From positions 1,054,001 to 1,118,000 of the forward strand of contig CP115555.1 in assembly GCA_030168575.1 (NCBI GenBank): DNA of 64,000 nt. Direction: 5' to 3'. A model generated the notes under the pieces. That model was not told the origin of the DNA, made no database searches, and worked only from the letters and a program-made list of their open reading frames with translations. Origin of the DNA: Methanomassiliicoccales archaeon LGM-RCC1 (lineage in GTDB: Archaea; Thermoplasmatota; Thermoplasmata; Methanomassiliicoccales; Methanomethylophilaceae). Both the position numbers and the translations under genes were made by a program. Shown here in pieces: positions 47,292 to 57,491 of this stretch; position 1 is the first letter of the stretch; each line of letters starts with the position of its first letter.

Positions 47292-49109
47292 TCAGGATTG
47301 AACATCCAAATTCTCAGGCATAGGATCCTTCTTTGTCTTCGTGTCATTCTTCTGCACGGAGACCAGGTCGTAGAACAGACCGCCCTTCTTCATGAGCTCG
47401 GTCATGGTTCCGCTCTCGTGGATCGTACCGTTCTCGACGACAAGGATGAGATCAGCCGATTTTATGGTGGACAGCCTGTGCGCTATGACGAAGGAGGTCC
47501 TCTTCTTGGCGGCCTTGTCAAGTGCTTCGACGATGGCCTTCTCGGTCCTGATATCGACGGAGCTCGTAGCCTCGTCAAGGACCAGTATAGGGGCGTCATG
47601 GATGATCGCCCTGGCCACGGATAACTGCTGCCTCTGTCCGACGGACAGCGCAGAGGGGTTGTCCAGGTATGTGTCCAGACCCTTGGAGTACTTCCTGATA
47701 TAGCCTAGACCTACAGAATCGATGACCTCCCAGAGGTATTCGTCGCTCTTGGGCGCGGAATTGTAGACGATATTGTTCCTGATGGTGCCTTTGAAAACCC
47801 AGCTGTTCTGGGCAACAAGCGAGAACATGCTGCGCATCTGAACGTTGTTGAGCTCGTTGATGGGGGTACCGTCGATCTTGATGGTTCCCGATTCGAGCTC
47901 GAACAATCCCATCAGCAGATTCATGAGCGTCGTCTTACCGGAGCCGGTGGGTCCGATGATGGCAACGGTCTGACCAGGTTCAACCTTGAAGGACACATCC
48001 TTGATCGCATAGCCTTTTCCTTCTCCGAAGGAGAAGTTGACATGGTCGAATTCCACACCGCCCTTGAATTCCTTGATCGATTCGATATCGTGTTCCTGAA
48101 TCTCCCTCTGATCAAGGACCTCGAAGACCCTATCGGAAGCGCTCTGGAGCTCTTTCAGCGCGACGGCTGTAGCGGAGATATCGCTTATAGGCTGGGTGAA
48201 CAGCCTCATGTACACAAGGAATCCGATGATAAGTCCGAAGGTCGCTCTGCCGTCCGCGATCATCATGAGTCCGTAACCGCAGATGGTCACGTATCCTACG
48301 TTGGTGATGAATCCCATCATCGAAGGGATCAGGGAAGCATAGTTCATGAGCTTGTACATCTTCTTACCCATGTCCAGGTTGAGTTCCTGGAATTCCTTGA
48401 AGAACTTGCCCTCTGAACTGGATGCCCTGATGGTGAGGTATCCGTAGAAGCTCTCCAGGATACGGTTGTTCACTTCACCAAGATCCTTGCTCTGTCTCTT
48501 GTAGTATCTGTCCAGACTCTTGGAGAAGAAGAGCGTGATCAAGACCGCTGAAACGATAGGCAGCGTACAGACCACAGCGAGTTCCGCATTGGTGTAGGCC
48601 ATCATGGCTCCCGATCCCACGATCAAGGCTATCGAGCTCACACCTGTAGCCGCCGTCGATCCCGCAAGATTCGAGATCGTACTGCAGTCGTTAGCGATAC
48701 GGTTGGCGATATCTCCAGTTCTTACACCGATCAGTCTGCCGTAGGGGATCCTTCTGATCTTGTCGAACATGTCCACGCGTATGGTCTCAGCCAGTTCGAT
48801 GGATCCTTTGCTTATGACACGGTCCTTGTAAGTGGAAATGATGAATGAGGTGGCACACAGTGCGACCAGCGTGTTGATCGCTGCAAATATCGTGTCCGAT
48901 CCTTCGAAATGACCTATGTCTGCGGCGAATTCGTCCATTATGTAGGAGAGCAGAAGCGGAGTGACAATGTTGAAACCGGTGGAGATCAGGGTCAGCAGTA
49001 TACCGACTGTGATGTAGTGCAGCGCCTTCGGCGAGTATTCGTACAGGCGGCGCATGAAGGTGTCTTCCAGATCCTTCTCTATCTTTTCCAAACCGGATCC
49101 TTCGCTCAT
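47292..49109 (-). CDS. ABC exporter subunit, canonical ATPase half (605 aa)
   Basis: Six-helix exporter domain (TVGILLTLISTGFNIVTPLLL and following) then an ATPase: Walker A GPTGSGKTT, signature LSVGQRQQ, Walker B ILVLDEATSSVD with the catalytic Glu, and the AHRLSTI H-loop. The signature has Val in place of the first Gly. It overlaps its partner gene upstream by 4 bases. Together they would form a heterodimeric multidrug- or lipid-type exporter. Converges on the giant surface-protein gene. Confidence 0.92.
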   Translation of the reverse strand: MSEGSGLEKIEKDLEDTFMRRLYEYSPKALHYITVGILLTLISTGFNIVTPLLLSYIMDEFAADIGHFEGSDTIFAAINTLVALCATSFIISTYKDRVISKGSIELAETIRVDMFDKIRRIPYGRLIGVRTGDIANRIANDCSTISNLAGSTAATGVSSIALIVGSGAMMAYTNAELAVVCTLPIVSAVLITLFFSKSLDRYYKRQSKDLGEVNNRILESFYGYLTIRASSSEGKFFKEFQELNLDMGKKMYKLMNYASLIPSMMGFITNVGYVTICGYGLMMIADGRATFGLIIGFLVYMRLFTQPISDISATAVALKELQSASDRVFEVLDQREIQEHDIESIKEFKGGVEFDHVNFSFGEGKGYAIKDVSFKVEPGQTVAIIGPTGSGKTTLMNLLMGLFELESGTIKIDGTPINELNNVQMRSMFSLVAQNSWVFKGTIRNNIVYNSAPKSDEYLWEVIDSVGLGYIRKYSKGLDTYLDNPSALSVGQRQQLSVARAIIHDAPILVLDEATSSVDIRTEKAIVEALDKAAKKRTSFVIAHRLSTIKSADLILVVENGTIHESGTMTELMKKGGLFYDLVSVQKNDTKTKKDPMPENLDVQS

Positions 49110-50845
49110 TTCACCGCCTCCCAGTCTGACTGGAATCTAACCATTTCAGCATAGTATTCGCACGTCTTCATGAGCTCTTCGTGGGTTCCTATGTCTATGA
49201 TCTCGCCGGCATCCATCACTATGATCCTGTCGGCCTTCATGGCCGTCGATACCCTCTGTGTGACGAGTATCGTCGTTGCATTCTTCAGTCTCCTCTTCAC
49301 GTTGCCGCGTATCTCAGATTCCATCATGACATCGACGGCTGAGAACGGATCGTCAAGAAGGTATATGTCGCCAGGGATACACAATGCTCTGGCGAGGTTG
49401 ATCCTTTGTTTCTGTCCACCGGACAGATCCACACCTTTCGCCGTCAGCAAGGTCTCTTCCCCATTGGGAAGTCTGTGGATGAATTCATCGATCCTGCATT
49501 CATTCATCACTGTCCTGACTTCCTCATCGCTCATTCCTGCCGATTGGGGGCTGAACCTGACATTTCCCATCAGGGTTTCGCTGAAGATGATCGGGTCCTG
49601 TGATGAGTATGTGATCCTCTCACGGAGGTCGGCGAAGCGGTAGTCCTTAACATCCATTCCGTCCACCAGGACAGAACCGGATGTGGCGTCGTAGAATCTG
49701 AGTATAAGATTGAGGATAGTCGTCTTTCCTGATGCCGGAGGACCTATGATGGAGATATTCTCTCCTGGGTTGATCTTGAAACTGACATTCTTCAGGACCA
49801 GGTGGTGGCGGGTCGGGTACTGGAATGACACATCGCGGAATTCGATGGTCCCTCCCTCAGACGGCGGGTCCTTGTCCCCTTCTGTGAGCGAGGGTTTGTA
49901 GTCAAGAACCTCGTCGACAGAATTCCTGGCTGAAACGTAATCCGGATATAGCATACCCACTAGTGAAATGGTCTGGGTGACCGCTGCGAAGAGCATAAGG
50001 ACGTACATTGTGAACGATATTATGCTTGCCAAAAGGGAGATCTGTTCCTCGTATCCTAAAGTCGGAAGTGCGAAGAATGCAACAACATAGATGGCCAGCG
50101 GGATGATAATGACCATCATGTCCATCATCGGATAGATGTATGCCGTCTTCTTTCCGATATAGGCGGTCGTTCCGTACATCTCTTCGCTGATGCGGTTGAA
50201 ATCTTCCGTATGTCTCTGCTCTCCACCATACGTACGGATGGTTCCCAGTCCTTCCATGTACTCCATGACGCTCCTGTTCATGTCGCTTCCGAGATCGCTG
50301 GAGTAATCGATTTTGGGTGCGATACGGCGGAGCGTGAGCATGATCAATATCGCACCAGCGATCATCAAGGCCGCCACCACTCCGTTCAGGAACAGGGATT
50401 TGGAAGCCATTGCCGGGGCAACGATCAGCAGAGTCATGGGCAGGACCAATCCGGTCGTCGACATGGCCGAGATGAAGTTAGCTACCGTTTCCACGTCACC
50501 GGTGACGGTGTTGGTAAGAGTCGGGACTGAGAAATGATCGACATCCTGGGGCACCATGTTCTGCGCGGCTTGGAACACTTTGCGTCTGAGACGCACCGTT
50601 ACCAGAGACACGATCTTGGAGGACATGACTCCTGCCACGAGAGCTGCTGCCAATGAACTGATCGCGAAGACAGACATCATCTCTGCGTTATCGAGGGCAC
50701 CCTCAGTGTCCTCATGGAGGAAAGCGTCCGTGAGCTTGTCCAAACAATCAGGTATCTGCGCAGTAAAGTAGATACTGAGGGCCGATACGAATAGACATAT
50801 CGCCGACAGAATCGCCGCGTTGCGGTTATAATACCTGAATAACAT
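49106..50845 (-). CDS. ABC exporter subunit, degenerate ATPase half (579 aa)
   Basis: Start at ATG 50845 (MLFRYYNRNAAILSA); the open frame reaches back to 50986 but crosses the divergent promoter. Exporter membrane domain, then Walker A GPPASGKTT, signature LSGGQKQR, and Walker B IYLLDDPFSAVD, where Asp replaces the catalytic Glu. Heterodimeric exporters commonly pair one such degenerate site with one active site, so this fits the partner gene. Confidence 0.92.
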   Translation of the reverse strand: MLFRYYNRNAAILSAICLFVSALSIYFTAQIPDCLDKLTDAFLHEDTEGALDNAEMMSVFAISSLAAALVAGVMSSKIVSLVTVRLRRKVFQAAQNMVPQDVDHFSVPTLTNTVTGDVETVANFISAMSTTGLVLPMTLLIVAPAMASKSLFLNGVVAALMIAGAILIMLTLRRIAPKIDYSSDLGSDMNRSVMEYMEGLGTIRTYGGEQRHTEDFNRISEEMYGTTAYIGKKTAYIYPMMDMMVIIIPLAIYVVAFFALPTLGYEEQISLLASIISFTMYVLMLFAAVTQTISLVGMLYPDYVSARNSVDEVLDYKPSLTEGDKDPPSEGGTIEFRDVSFQYPTRHHLVLKNVSFKINPGENISIIGPPASGKTTILNLILRFYDATSGSVLVDGMDVKDYRFADLRERITYSSQDPIIFSETLMGNVRFSPQSAGMSDEEVRTVMNECRIDEFIHRLPNGEETLLTAKGVDLSGGQKQRINLARALCIPGDIYLLDDPFSAVDVMMESEIRGNVKRRLKNATTILVTQRVSTAMKADRIIVMDAGEIIDIGTHEELMKTCEYYAEMVRFQSDWEAVK

Positions 50846-50963
50846 ACCACGGGTGTAATCAAAACGTGTTAAAAAGGTTGCCCTTGTTTTACTTATATTA
50901 TAGGTAACGAGTCCAGCAGTCGGTCGCGAAATAAGTTTATACACCGAGTTGTTCGTCATCCCG

Positions 50964-51590
50964 ATGTATTTCTTCGATGCCACCAACTCGGTCGCCGTCT
51001 GCCTTTACGTAGGTATAGCACAGTTCATCAGCGGCTGTTTCCTTCTGGTGGATTATGTCATGGAAGGAAGGGGCGGATTGGCATTCACCGTTTACTGCGT
51101 GGAAGCATTCATCAACGCAGCTCTGTGGATCCTTGCATCGAAGCAATTCTGGAGGAACAAACGCGACAAGATTTTCGTCTTCGGAGCGTTCGTAGGTGTT
51201 ACAGCGCTACTGACCATCGTCGACAGGTGCATATGTACGGTCGGTGACTATTTCGCTGTGGAAACCACTTGGCCAGAATATGCGGCTTTCGCGGTCGGCC
51301 TTCTTTTCTGTCTCTACATGCTGCGTGTCTCGGGATCGATCAGGAGAAAGAGCGTGAAAAGGATCGAGCATCAGAGGAAGATCCTGATAGCGGTGATAGC
51401 AATGATCGCCATAACGAGGCTGGTCCAGATCCCTCTGATGGTATTCAGTATATGCGATTACATCGACACCATGACATCCATGATCCTGTTCTTCTACATC
51501 TTCATCTCGCTTTACGACGAAGGAATCATCGAAGGAATGTCCGCTAACGCGAAGCACTTGAGGGCCAACGAAGAAGAAGCGAAGTCCTGA
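50964..51590 (+). CDS. Multi-pass membrane protein of unknown function (208 aa)
   Basis: ATG 50964 sits about 25 bp after a TATA-like AGTTTATAC, giving a leaderless message; a TTG at 50949 is less likely. About six hydrophobic helices alternate with short loops (AVCLYVGIAQFISGCFLLVD, AAFAVGLLFCLYMLRVS, ILIAVIAMIAITRLVQIPLM). The Lys-rich and acidic end is cytoplasmic. Divergent from the ABC genes. No family recognised. Confidence 0.7.
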   Translation: MYFFDATNSVAVCLYVGIAQFISGCFLLVDYVMEGRGGLAFTVYCVEAFINAALWILASKQFWRNKRDKIFVFGAFVGVTALLTIVDRCICTVGDYFAVETTWPEYAAFAVGLLFCLYMLRVSGSIRRKSVKRIEHQRKILIAVIAMIAITRLVQIPLMVFSICDYIDTMTSMILFFYIFISLYDEGIIEGMSANAKHLRANEEEAKS

Positions 51591-51633
51591 TGGGCCAGCA
51601 TCGTTATTATCTTCCTATCCGATACGGAGTCCC

Positions 51634-52479
51634 ATGCCAGAGGATAAGCCCTTAGTCGGGGAGTACATGGTCCGCAATGTTCAGACCGTCGATCCGAACA
51701 TGACGGTCAGAGAAGCCATGGATCAGATGATCAAATCGGAGTTCCACGGATTCCCGGTGGCCGAGAACGGATATCTCCTGGGTTTCATAACGGCAAAGGA
51801 GCTCCTCCGCTACGTGGACCAGCCCAATGCCAAGATCCGCAACGTTATGAAGAAGGGGACTTTCTGTGCGATCCCTTCTATGACCGTTGCGGACGCCACT
51901 CGTATTCTGTTCAGGTACGGTCTGAGGAATCTTCCCGTCGTCGATGAAGACAAGAAGCTCATCGGCATCATTTCCAATCTGGACATCGTCAGGTCTCAGA
52001 TTGAGAAGTCCCGTCCCAACAAGGTCATGACGGTCAAGCGCTTCCTCGAGGAGACCAACGGTATCAAGATGAAGGTCGAGAACAAGGATGTGCCCGTAAA
52101 CATGATCGTCCCCACCCAGAAGGAGATCTACATGGATGAGCTGGTCGGCCGCCAATACGAGCTGAAGAGGGGAATGATCGAGCCTTTGATCGTAGTGGAG
52201 AGGCGCAACGGTTATCTCGTCGTCGACGGTCACCACAGGATCATGGCCGCCAAGAAGCTGGGCATGAAGACCTACAAGTGTATCGTGCTGATTCCCAATG
52301 TATACGATGTCAAGCTCGGTCTCGAGAAGACCGCCGAGAAGTGGGGATTGAGGTCTTTGGACGATGTCAACATCATCGAAGGCACCAAGCATCCGTTCAT
52401 GGAGGTCACCACCATGCTGATGCCTGGAGAGGAGACCGAGGCACTGACCAAGAAGCTCATCGACCGCGATTCTCAGTGA
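51634..52479 (+). CDS. CBS-pair protein with a ParB-like domain (281 aa)
   Basis: Two CBS motifs (VGEYMVRNVQTVDPNMTVRE, and VMKKGTFCAIPSMTVADAT with GLRNLPVVDEDKKLIGIIS) occupy residues 1-125 and normally bind adenine nucleotides. Residues about 150-225 carry a ParB/sulfiredoxin-like domain (IVPTQKEIYMDELVGR, MIEPLIVVERRNGYLVVDGH, HHRIMAAKKLGMK). Such proteins occur in many methanogens; the target is not known. Confidence 0.88.
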   Translation: MPEDKPLVGEYMVRNVQTVDPNMTVREAMDQMIKSEFHGFPVAENGYLLGFITAKELLRYVDQPNAKIRNVMKKGTFCAIPSMTVADATRILFRYGLRNLPVVDEDKKLIGIISNLDIVRSQIEKSRPNKVMTVKRFLEETNGIKMKVENKDVPVNMIVPTQKEIYMDELVGRQYELKRGMIEPLIVVERRNGYLVVDGHHRIMAAKKLGMKTYKCIVLIPNVYDVKLGLEKTAEKWGLRSLDDVNIIEGTKHPFMEVTTMLMPGEETEALTKKLIDRDSQ

Positions 52480-52778
52480 TCTATAGCCTCGATGTAGAAA
52501 CTGACGGGTCTGAATCCGTCGTTGCATGATATCATAGCGGACCTGGGGTTCTTCATCCACCCATCGTAGAAGTTTCCGCCGCCGTTGGCCAGTTCCTTTA
52601 CGAACTTCTCCATGGATTCCCATGCGCTCTCGCACATGCCCTCCGGCCTCTTGCCGTTCTTGGATATGAAAATCTGGCCGATCTGGATGTCGCAGGCGTG
52701 ATCTATCGGGTTCTCGTATTGTTCCATGAGATCCTCGTAGCAGGTCTTGCGTACGGCCGTGATCTTCACATCATACAT
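52473..52778 (-). CDS. TIGR04076-family small protein (101 aa)
   Basis: MYDVKITAVRKTCYEDLMEQ, CDIQIGQIF, PEGMCESAWESMEKFVKEL and FRPVSFYIEAI are the conserved blocks of this short family found in anaerobes. Function unknown. Converges with the CBS-ParB gene and overlaps its end by 7 bases. Confidence 0.8.
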   Translation of the reverse strand: MYDVKITAVRKTCYEDLMEQYENPIDHACDIQIGQIFISKNGKRPEGMCESAWESMEKFVKELANGGGNFYDGWMKNPRSAMISCNDGFRPVSFYIEAIDH

Positions 52779-52820
52779 GATATCAAAAAGAATAGGAAGA
52801 CGGGGGTGGCCCCGTCGTTT

Positions 52821-55148
52821 TCAGAACTGCTGGTTCCTAAGGTTCCTGAGATCTCTGAGCATGATCCTCTGCTCAGCGGATGCGATGATCCTCTTGGTCT
52901 TGTAGAAGGTGTCGGGGTTCAGTGAGATTCCGTCGATTCCCTCCTCGACCAGGAACTCGGTGAACTCGGGGTAGACCGAAGGTCCCTGTCCGCAGATGCT
53001 CACGTATTTTCCGTGCTCGTGGGCGACCTTGATCAAGTGGGAAATGGCCCTCTTGACTCCCTCGTTCCTCTCATCGAAGTATCCCATGTGGCCGAGGATA
53101 TCGGAATCCCTGTCGCACCCCATCGTGAGCTGCGTCAGATCGTTGGATCCGATGGAGAACGCATCGCAGTACTTGCAGAACTCGTCCGCCATGAAGATGA
53201 TGACCGGGACCTCTGCCATGAAGTAGAGCTTGAAGTCCCTGCTCCTCCTGAGTCCGATGGACTCCATCATGGCGGTGATCTCCTTGACCTCGTCGATGGT
53301 CCTGACGAACGGGAGCATCATGTTGAGGTTCTTGAATCCCATCTCGTCCCTGACCTTCTTGATGGCCTTGAGCTCGCACATGAATGCGTCGCGGTAGCTG
53401 TCCGAGACGTACCTGGAGCATCCCCTCCATCCGATCATGGGGTTGTCCTCGTTGGGCTCGTAATCCGCACCGCCCTTCATGTCGTGGTACTCGTTGGTCT
53501 TGAAGTCCGATGTCCTGAGGACGATGGGCCTGGGGTAGAACGCCCTTGTGACCTTGGAGATTCCGTCAGCGAGCTTGTCGATGAGCTCCTGCTCCCTTCC
53601 CTCAGCGAGGAATGCGCAGGGGTGCTCTCCGACATAGTTGGTGAAGAGGAACTCGATCCTCATCAGTCCGACACCGTCGCAGGGAAGCTGCGAGATCTCG
53701 TCCGCTTTGGCAGGCATGGACATGTTGACCATGACCTTTGTTCCGGTGATGGGGACTGCCTCCGCATATCCGACGGGTCCTGCGGTCTCAGCTGATGCCG
53801 AGGAGGTGTCTTTCTTCTTGGCGATGATTCCTTTGTAAACGTTACCTGTGGTTCCGTCGACGGTGACATCCATTCCGTTGGAGAGGCATTCCGTCGCGTT
53901 TCCTGTTCCGACGACACAGGGTGTTCCGAGCTCCCTGGAGATGATCGCGGCGTGACAGGTCATTCCTCCCTCGTCGGTGATGATTCCTGCGGCCCTGCTC
54001 ATGGCGGGGACCATGTCGGGCATGGTCATCTTCGTGACCAGGACATCTCCTTCCTTGATGACGTCGAGACTCATGGATGTATCGTAGATGATGACTTTTC
54101 CAGTGGCGAGTCCGGGGCTTGCTCCCAGTCCGGTGGCGACGATCGCATCGCTGGACACTGCATCTCCCACCGTCTCGTTGGTGACAGAGTTACCGGTGGC
54201 GGTGATGGGCCTAGCCTGGACGATGTATGCCTTGTTGTCCTCGATGCACCATTCCATGTCCATGGGCTTGTTGTAGTGGATCTCGATCTGGCGTCCGATC
54301 TCCGCGATTTCCAGGACACGGTCGTCGGCGATCTTCTGAGCCTTGACCATCTCCTGGGGCATGTCTTTCTTCTCGACACCGCCGTTCTTTCCGCGTACGT
54401 ACTTCCATGTCTGCGTGGAGATCCTCTTCTTGAGGATATCCATCTTCTGCTTGTCGACGATGTATGTGTCGGGTGTGACCTCTCCTCCGACGATCGCCTC
54501 TCCGAGACCGTAGCCTCCCTCGATGACGATCTGCTTGGCCCCGCTGTTGGGGTCCACTGTGAACATGATTCCGGAGAATTCCGAATTGACCATCCTCTGG
54601 ACCACAACGGCCAGCTTGACGTCCTCGTGGGCGTATCCCTGCTTCTCGCGGTATGCGATGGCCCTTGCGGTGAACAGAGAGGACCAGCACTTCCTGATCT
54701 TGTCGAATAGGTCAGCCTCGTCCTTGACGTTGAGGTATGTCTCCTGCTGTCCTGCGAAACTGGCATCGGGCAGGTCCTCAGCGGTTGCGCTCGACCTTAC
54801 TGCGACGAAGCCGATCTTTCCCTTGGGGAAGAGCATCTTGTATTTGGAGACGATTTCTTTCTTCAAGTCGGCAGGGATCTCGCACTCGTCGAACATCGCC
54901 CTGATCTTGTCGGAGGCGGCGACGAGAGAGTCGTCCGAATTCCTGTCAATTCCCTCGAGCTCCTTGGTGATCTTGTCAAAGATCTTGCTCTTGGAGAGGA
55001 AGTAGTCGTAGGCCACTGTGGTCAGCACAAATGCCTCAGGCACAGGGAATCCGGCGTTTGTAAGCTCTCCGAGGTTGGCTCCTTTTCCACCTACGAAGGG
55101 CACATCTTCGACATGCAGTTCGTTAACATCGACAATTTTCTTATCCAT
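52821..55148 (-). CDS. ppsA: Phosphoenolpyruvate synthase (775 aa)
   Basis: Start at ATG 55148 (MDKKIVDVNEL); the frame goes on to 55268 but the added residues are atypical. N-terminal ATP-grasp part (FVGGKGANLGELTNAGFPVP, AVRSSATAEDLPDASFAGQQ), swivelling domain with the phosphohistidine in GGMTCHAAIISRELGTPCVVG, and C-terminal PEP/pyruvate TIM barrel (FAEVPVIIF-like region, SIGSNDLTQLTMGCDRDS, CGQGPSVYPEF). Makes PEP from pyruvate and ATP for gluconeogenesis. It faces away from the porCDAB operon, which supplies or uses the same pyruvate. Confidence 0.96.
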   Translation of the reverse strand: MDKKIVDVNELHVEDVPFVGGKGANLGELTNAGFPVPEAFVLTTVAYDYFLSKSKIFDKITKELEGIDRNSDDSLVAASDKIRAMFDECEIPADLKKEIVSKYKMLFPKGKIGFVAVRSSATAEDLPDASFAGQQETYLNVKDEADLFDKIRKCWSSLFTARAIAYREKQGYAHEDVKLAVVVQRMVNSEFSGIMFTVDPNSGAKQIVIEGGYGLGEAIVGGEVTPDTYIVDKQKMDILKKRISTQTWKYVRGKNGGVEKKDMPQEMVKAQKIADDRVLEIAEIGRQIEIHYNKPMDMEWCIEDNKAYIVQARPITATGNSVTNETVGDAVSSDAIVATGLGASPGLATGKVIIYDTSMSLDVIKEGDVLVTKMTMPDMVPAMSRAAGIITDEGGMTCHAAIISRELGTPCVVGTGNATECLSNGMDVTVDGTTGNVYKGIIAKKKDTSSASAETAGPVGYAEAVPITGTKVMVNMSMPAKADEISQLPCDGVGLMRIEFLFTNYVGEHPCAFLAEGREQELIDKLADGISKVTRAFYPRPIVLRTSDFKTNEYHDMKGGADYEPNEDNPMIGWRGCSRYVSDSYRDAFMCELKAIKKVRDEMGFKNLNMMLPFVRTIDEVKEITAMMESIGLRRSRDFKLYFMAEVPVIIFMADEFCKYCDAFSIGSNDLTQLTMGCDRDSDILGHMGYFDERNEGVKRAISHLIKVAHEHGKYVSICGQGPSVYPEFTEFLVEEGIDGISLNPDTFYKTKRIIASAEQRIMLRDLRNLRNQQF

Positions 55149-55490
55149 TGGGAATCCCCGCTGTTTTAACGCAGTTTTGGAAGTTTTTGGCGGGCTGTCC
55201 GCCTTCTGATTGATTATATCGTTCCCCTTAATAATAGGATTTGGTGTTGGATGAATCCAGAAGGACATTTTGAAAAATTTACTTACTATTTTTAAGCCTG
55301 TTAAGAAAACAATAGTATGTATTTCGAATTCTGATAGATATCTTGCTGCAATTCGTAATAATATATTCTAAATTCGAAGATAATCATAATCAATTCGTAG
55401 GATTTAGCATAATCTTGCTATGTTATTCGTTATATTATATTTGGAAAGCTTTTAATCCCTAGCACTTCATGGGGAGCGTCAGTGGTATCA
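55149..55490. promoter_or_regulatory. Divergent ppsA/por promoter region
   Basis: Very AT-rich from about 55260 to 55455, with several TATA-like elements on both strands, for example TTATATTATAT at 55430-55440 toward porC. Repeated AATTCG(A/T) elements (around 55323, 55348, 55370, 55392) could be regulator sites. No gene is seen. Confidence 0.5.
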
Positions 55491-56048
55491 ATGGATATCG
55501 AAATATGTTGGCATGGCAGAGGCGGTCAGGGAGTCGTCACTGCTAACGAGATCCTCGCGGAGACCGCGATCCTCGCAGGGAAGTACGTCAAGGCCTTCCC
55601 CGAGTTCGGTCCCGAGAGGATGGGTGCCCCCATCAGGGCATTCACGAGGATCTCAGAGAATCCCATCAGAGTGCACAGTCAAGTCTACGAGCCCGACATC
55701 GTCGTCATCATGGACGGAACACTGGTCGGAAAGGTGGACGTGACGAAAGGAGCAAAGAAGGACACAATCGTCGTCGCCAATTACGCAGGCTCTCCCAAGG
55801 AGCTCCAGGATGCACTCATGACGGATATCGAATGCCACACTCTGGACGCCCAGAAGATCGCCATCGAGGAGATCGGCAAGCCCATGGTCAATACGGTCAT
55901 GCTGGGAGCGCTCGTCAAGTGCTCGCCCCTCGTCGGATACGACCATCTGGAGGACCAGATCACAACCAAGTTCACAGGCAAGCTGCCTGACAAGGTCATT
56001 CTCAAGAACCTCTCCGCACTGAAGAGAGGATACCAGGAGGTGCAGTGA
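55491..56048 (+). CDS. porC: Pyruvate:ferredoxin oxidoreductase gamma subunit
   Basis: CWHGRGGQGVVTANEILAE and FPEFGPERMGAPIRAFTRIS are the gamma-domain signatures of 2-oxoacid oxidoreductases. ATG 55491 (MDIEICWHG) is preferred to GTG 55482. First gene of the four-subunit order gamma, delta, alpha, beta typical of archaeal Por. The enzyme converts acetyl-CoA and CO2 to pyruvate (or back) with ferredoxin. Confidence 0.94.
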   Translation: MDIEICWHGRGGQGVVTANEILAETAILAGKYVKAFPEFGPERMGAPIRAFTRISENPIRVHSQVYEPDIVVIMDGTLVGKVDVTKGAKKDTIVVANYAGSPKELQDALMTDIECHTLDAQKIAIEEIGKPMVNTVMLGALVKCSPLVGYDHLEDQITTKFTGKLPDKVILKNLSALKRGYQEVQ

Positions 56049-56049
56049 A

Positions 56050-56325
56050 ATGGTAATGGCAAGCATCAGCGACCTCGTGGTAGGAGGACGCATAGTCAAG
56101 CCCGGAAACTCCGAGCAGTTCAACACCGGTGACTGGAGAACATACGTCCCTGTCATCAACCAGGACGAGTGCATCGATTGCGGTCAGTGTTGGATCTTCT
56201 GTCCCGACAACAGCGTCGTGTTCAGAGAGGGCCACATGAGCGGATTCAAGCTCACTCACTGCAAGGGATGCGGAATCTGCTCCAAGGTCTGCCCCAAGGG
56301 TGCCATCACGATGAAGGAGGAGTGA
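56050..56325 (+). CDS. porD: Pyruvate:ferredoxin oxidoreductase delta subunit (2[4Fe-4S])
   Basis: Two CxxCxxCxxxC clusters: CIDCGQCWIFCP and CKGCGICSKVCP, near residues 40-51 and 72-83. It passes electrons between the thiamine centre and external ferredoxin. One base after porC's stop; ATG 56056 is an alternative start. Confidence 0.95.
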   Translation: MVMASISDLVVGGRIVKPGNSEQFNTGDWRTYVPVINQDECIDCGQCWIFCPDNSVVFREGHMSGFKLTHCKGCGICSKVCPKGAITMKEE

Positions 56326-56327
56326 GG

Positions 56328-57491
56328 ATGACGCAGGATATCGCAATCAACGGAGACAACGCGGTCGCACTCGCATGGAAGCAGATCGACCCCGACGTGT
56401 GTGCGGCATACCCCATCACGCCTCAGACAATCATCGTCGAGAAGTTCGCAGAGTACGTAGCGAACGCAGAGGTCTCGACCGAGTTCGTATGCGTGGAGTC
56501 CGAGCACTCCGCGCTCACCCTCTGTACGTCATCGGCATCCGCCGGAGCAAGGACCTTCACGGCCACTGCATCCCAGGGTCTGGCATACATGTGGGAGATG
56601 CTCCCCATCACAGCAGCGATGAGGGTCCCCCTTATCATGGCCGTAGCCAACAGGGCCGTGAGCGGACCCATCAACATCAACAACGACCACGGAGACGCAA
56701 TGGCGGCCCGCGACTGCGGATGGCTTATGCTGTTCTCGGAGAACGTCCAGGAGGCATATGACATGTCCATCGTCGCACCTAGGATCGCCGAGCACCCCGA
56801 GGTCCAGCTGCCTTGTATGGTCAACCTCGACGGATTCGTCCTGACCCATGCCATTGAGAGGATGACCATGGTCGACACACAGGCCGTCAAATCCTTCGTC
56901 GGAGAGCACAAGCCCCTCTACCCCCTGCTTGACACCAAGCACCCCGTTTCCCACGGAAACATGGACGGACCCGACTTCTACTACCCGCACAAATACCAGT
57001 CCGTGCTGGCGATGCAGAAGGCCCTGGAGGTCTGCAAGGATGTCTTCGAGGAGTTCAAGGGAGTCTCCGGAAGGGAGTACCACCTCGTAGAGGAGTACAG
57101 ATGCGATGACGCAGAGTACGTCGCAGTCATCCTCGGTTCCTCGTTCGGAACCATGAAGGCGACCGTCGACATCCTCCGCGAGAAGGGACTGAAGGTCGGA
57201 TGCGCCATGCCCCGTGTCTACAGGCCTTGGCCCATCGAGGACCTCGCCAAGGTCATGGCAGGCAAGAAGGGCGTTGTCGTCTATGACAAGCACCTCAGCA
57301 TCGGATCCTACGGACCCATGTTCCCTGAGGTAGTCGCAGCAGCTTCCGATCTCGAGAAGCTGCCCAAGATGTACAATGTGATATACGGTCTCGGAGGCGC
57401 AGACGCCACCGTTTCCGGATTCGAGAAATCCTTCACCGCGGTCGTCGAAGGCACCGCTGAGAAGGTCCACTATCTGGGGGTGAGGCTATGA
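56328..57491 (+). CDS. porA: Pyruvate:ferredoxin oxidoreductase alpha subunit (387 aa)
   Basis: MTQDIAINGDNAVALAWKQI start after the GTGAGG site, CAAYPITPQTIIVEKF substrate and CoA-side motif, FTATASQGLAYMWEMLPITA, and VVVYDKHLSIGSYGPMFPEV near the C-terminus. All are normal for PorA. Overlaps porB by 4 bases. Confidence 0.95.
   Translation: MTQDIAINGDNAVALAWKQIDPDVCAAYPITPQTIIVEKFAEYVANAEVSTEFVCVESEHSALTLCTSSASAGARTFTATASQGLAYMWEMLPITAAMRVPLIMAVANRAVSGPININNDHGDAMAARDCGWLMLFSENVQEAYDMSIVAPRIAEHPEVQLPCMVNLDGFVLTHAIERMTMVDTQAVKSFVGEHKPLYPLLDTKHPVSHGNMDGPDFYYPHKYQSVLAMQKALEVCKDVFEEFKGVSGREYHLVEEYRCDDAEYVAVILGSSFGTMKATVDILREKGLKVGCAMPRVYRPWPIEDLAKVMAGKKGVVVYDKHLSIGSYGPMFPEVVAAASDLEKLPKMYNVIYGLGGADATVSGFEKSFTAVVEGTAEKVHYLGVRL

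Noticed and set aside
56529-57470. Long minus-strand frame of 313 codons
   Set aside because: It covers porA in the opposite direction; porA is certain, so this is a shadow.
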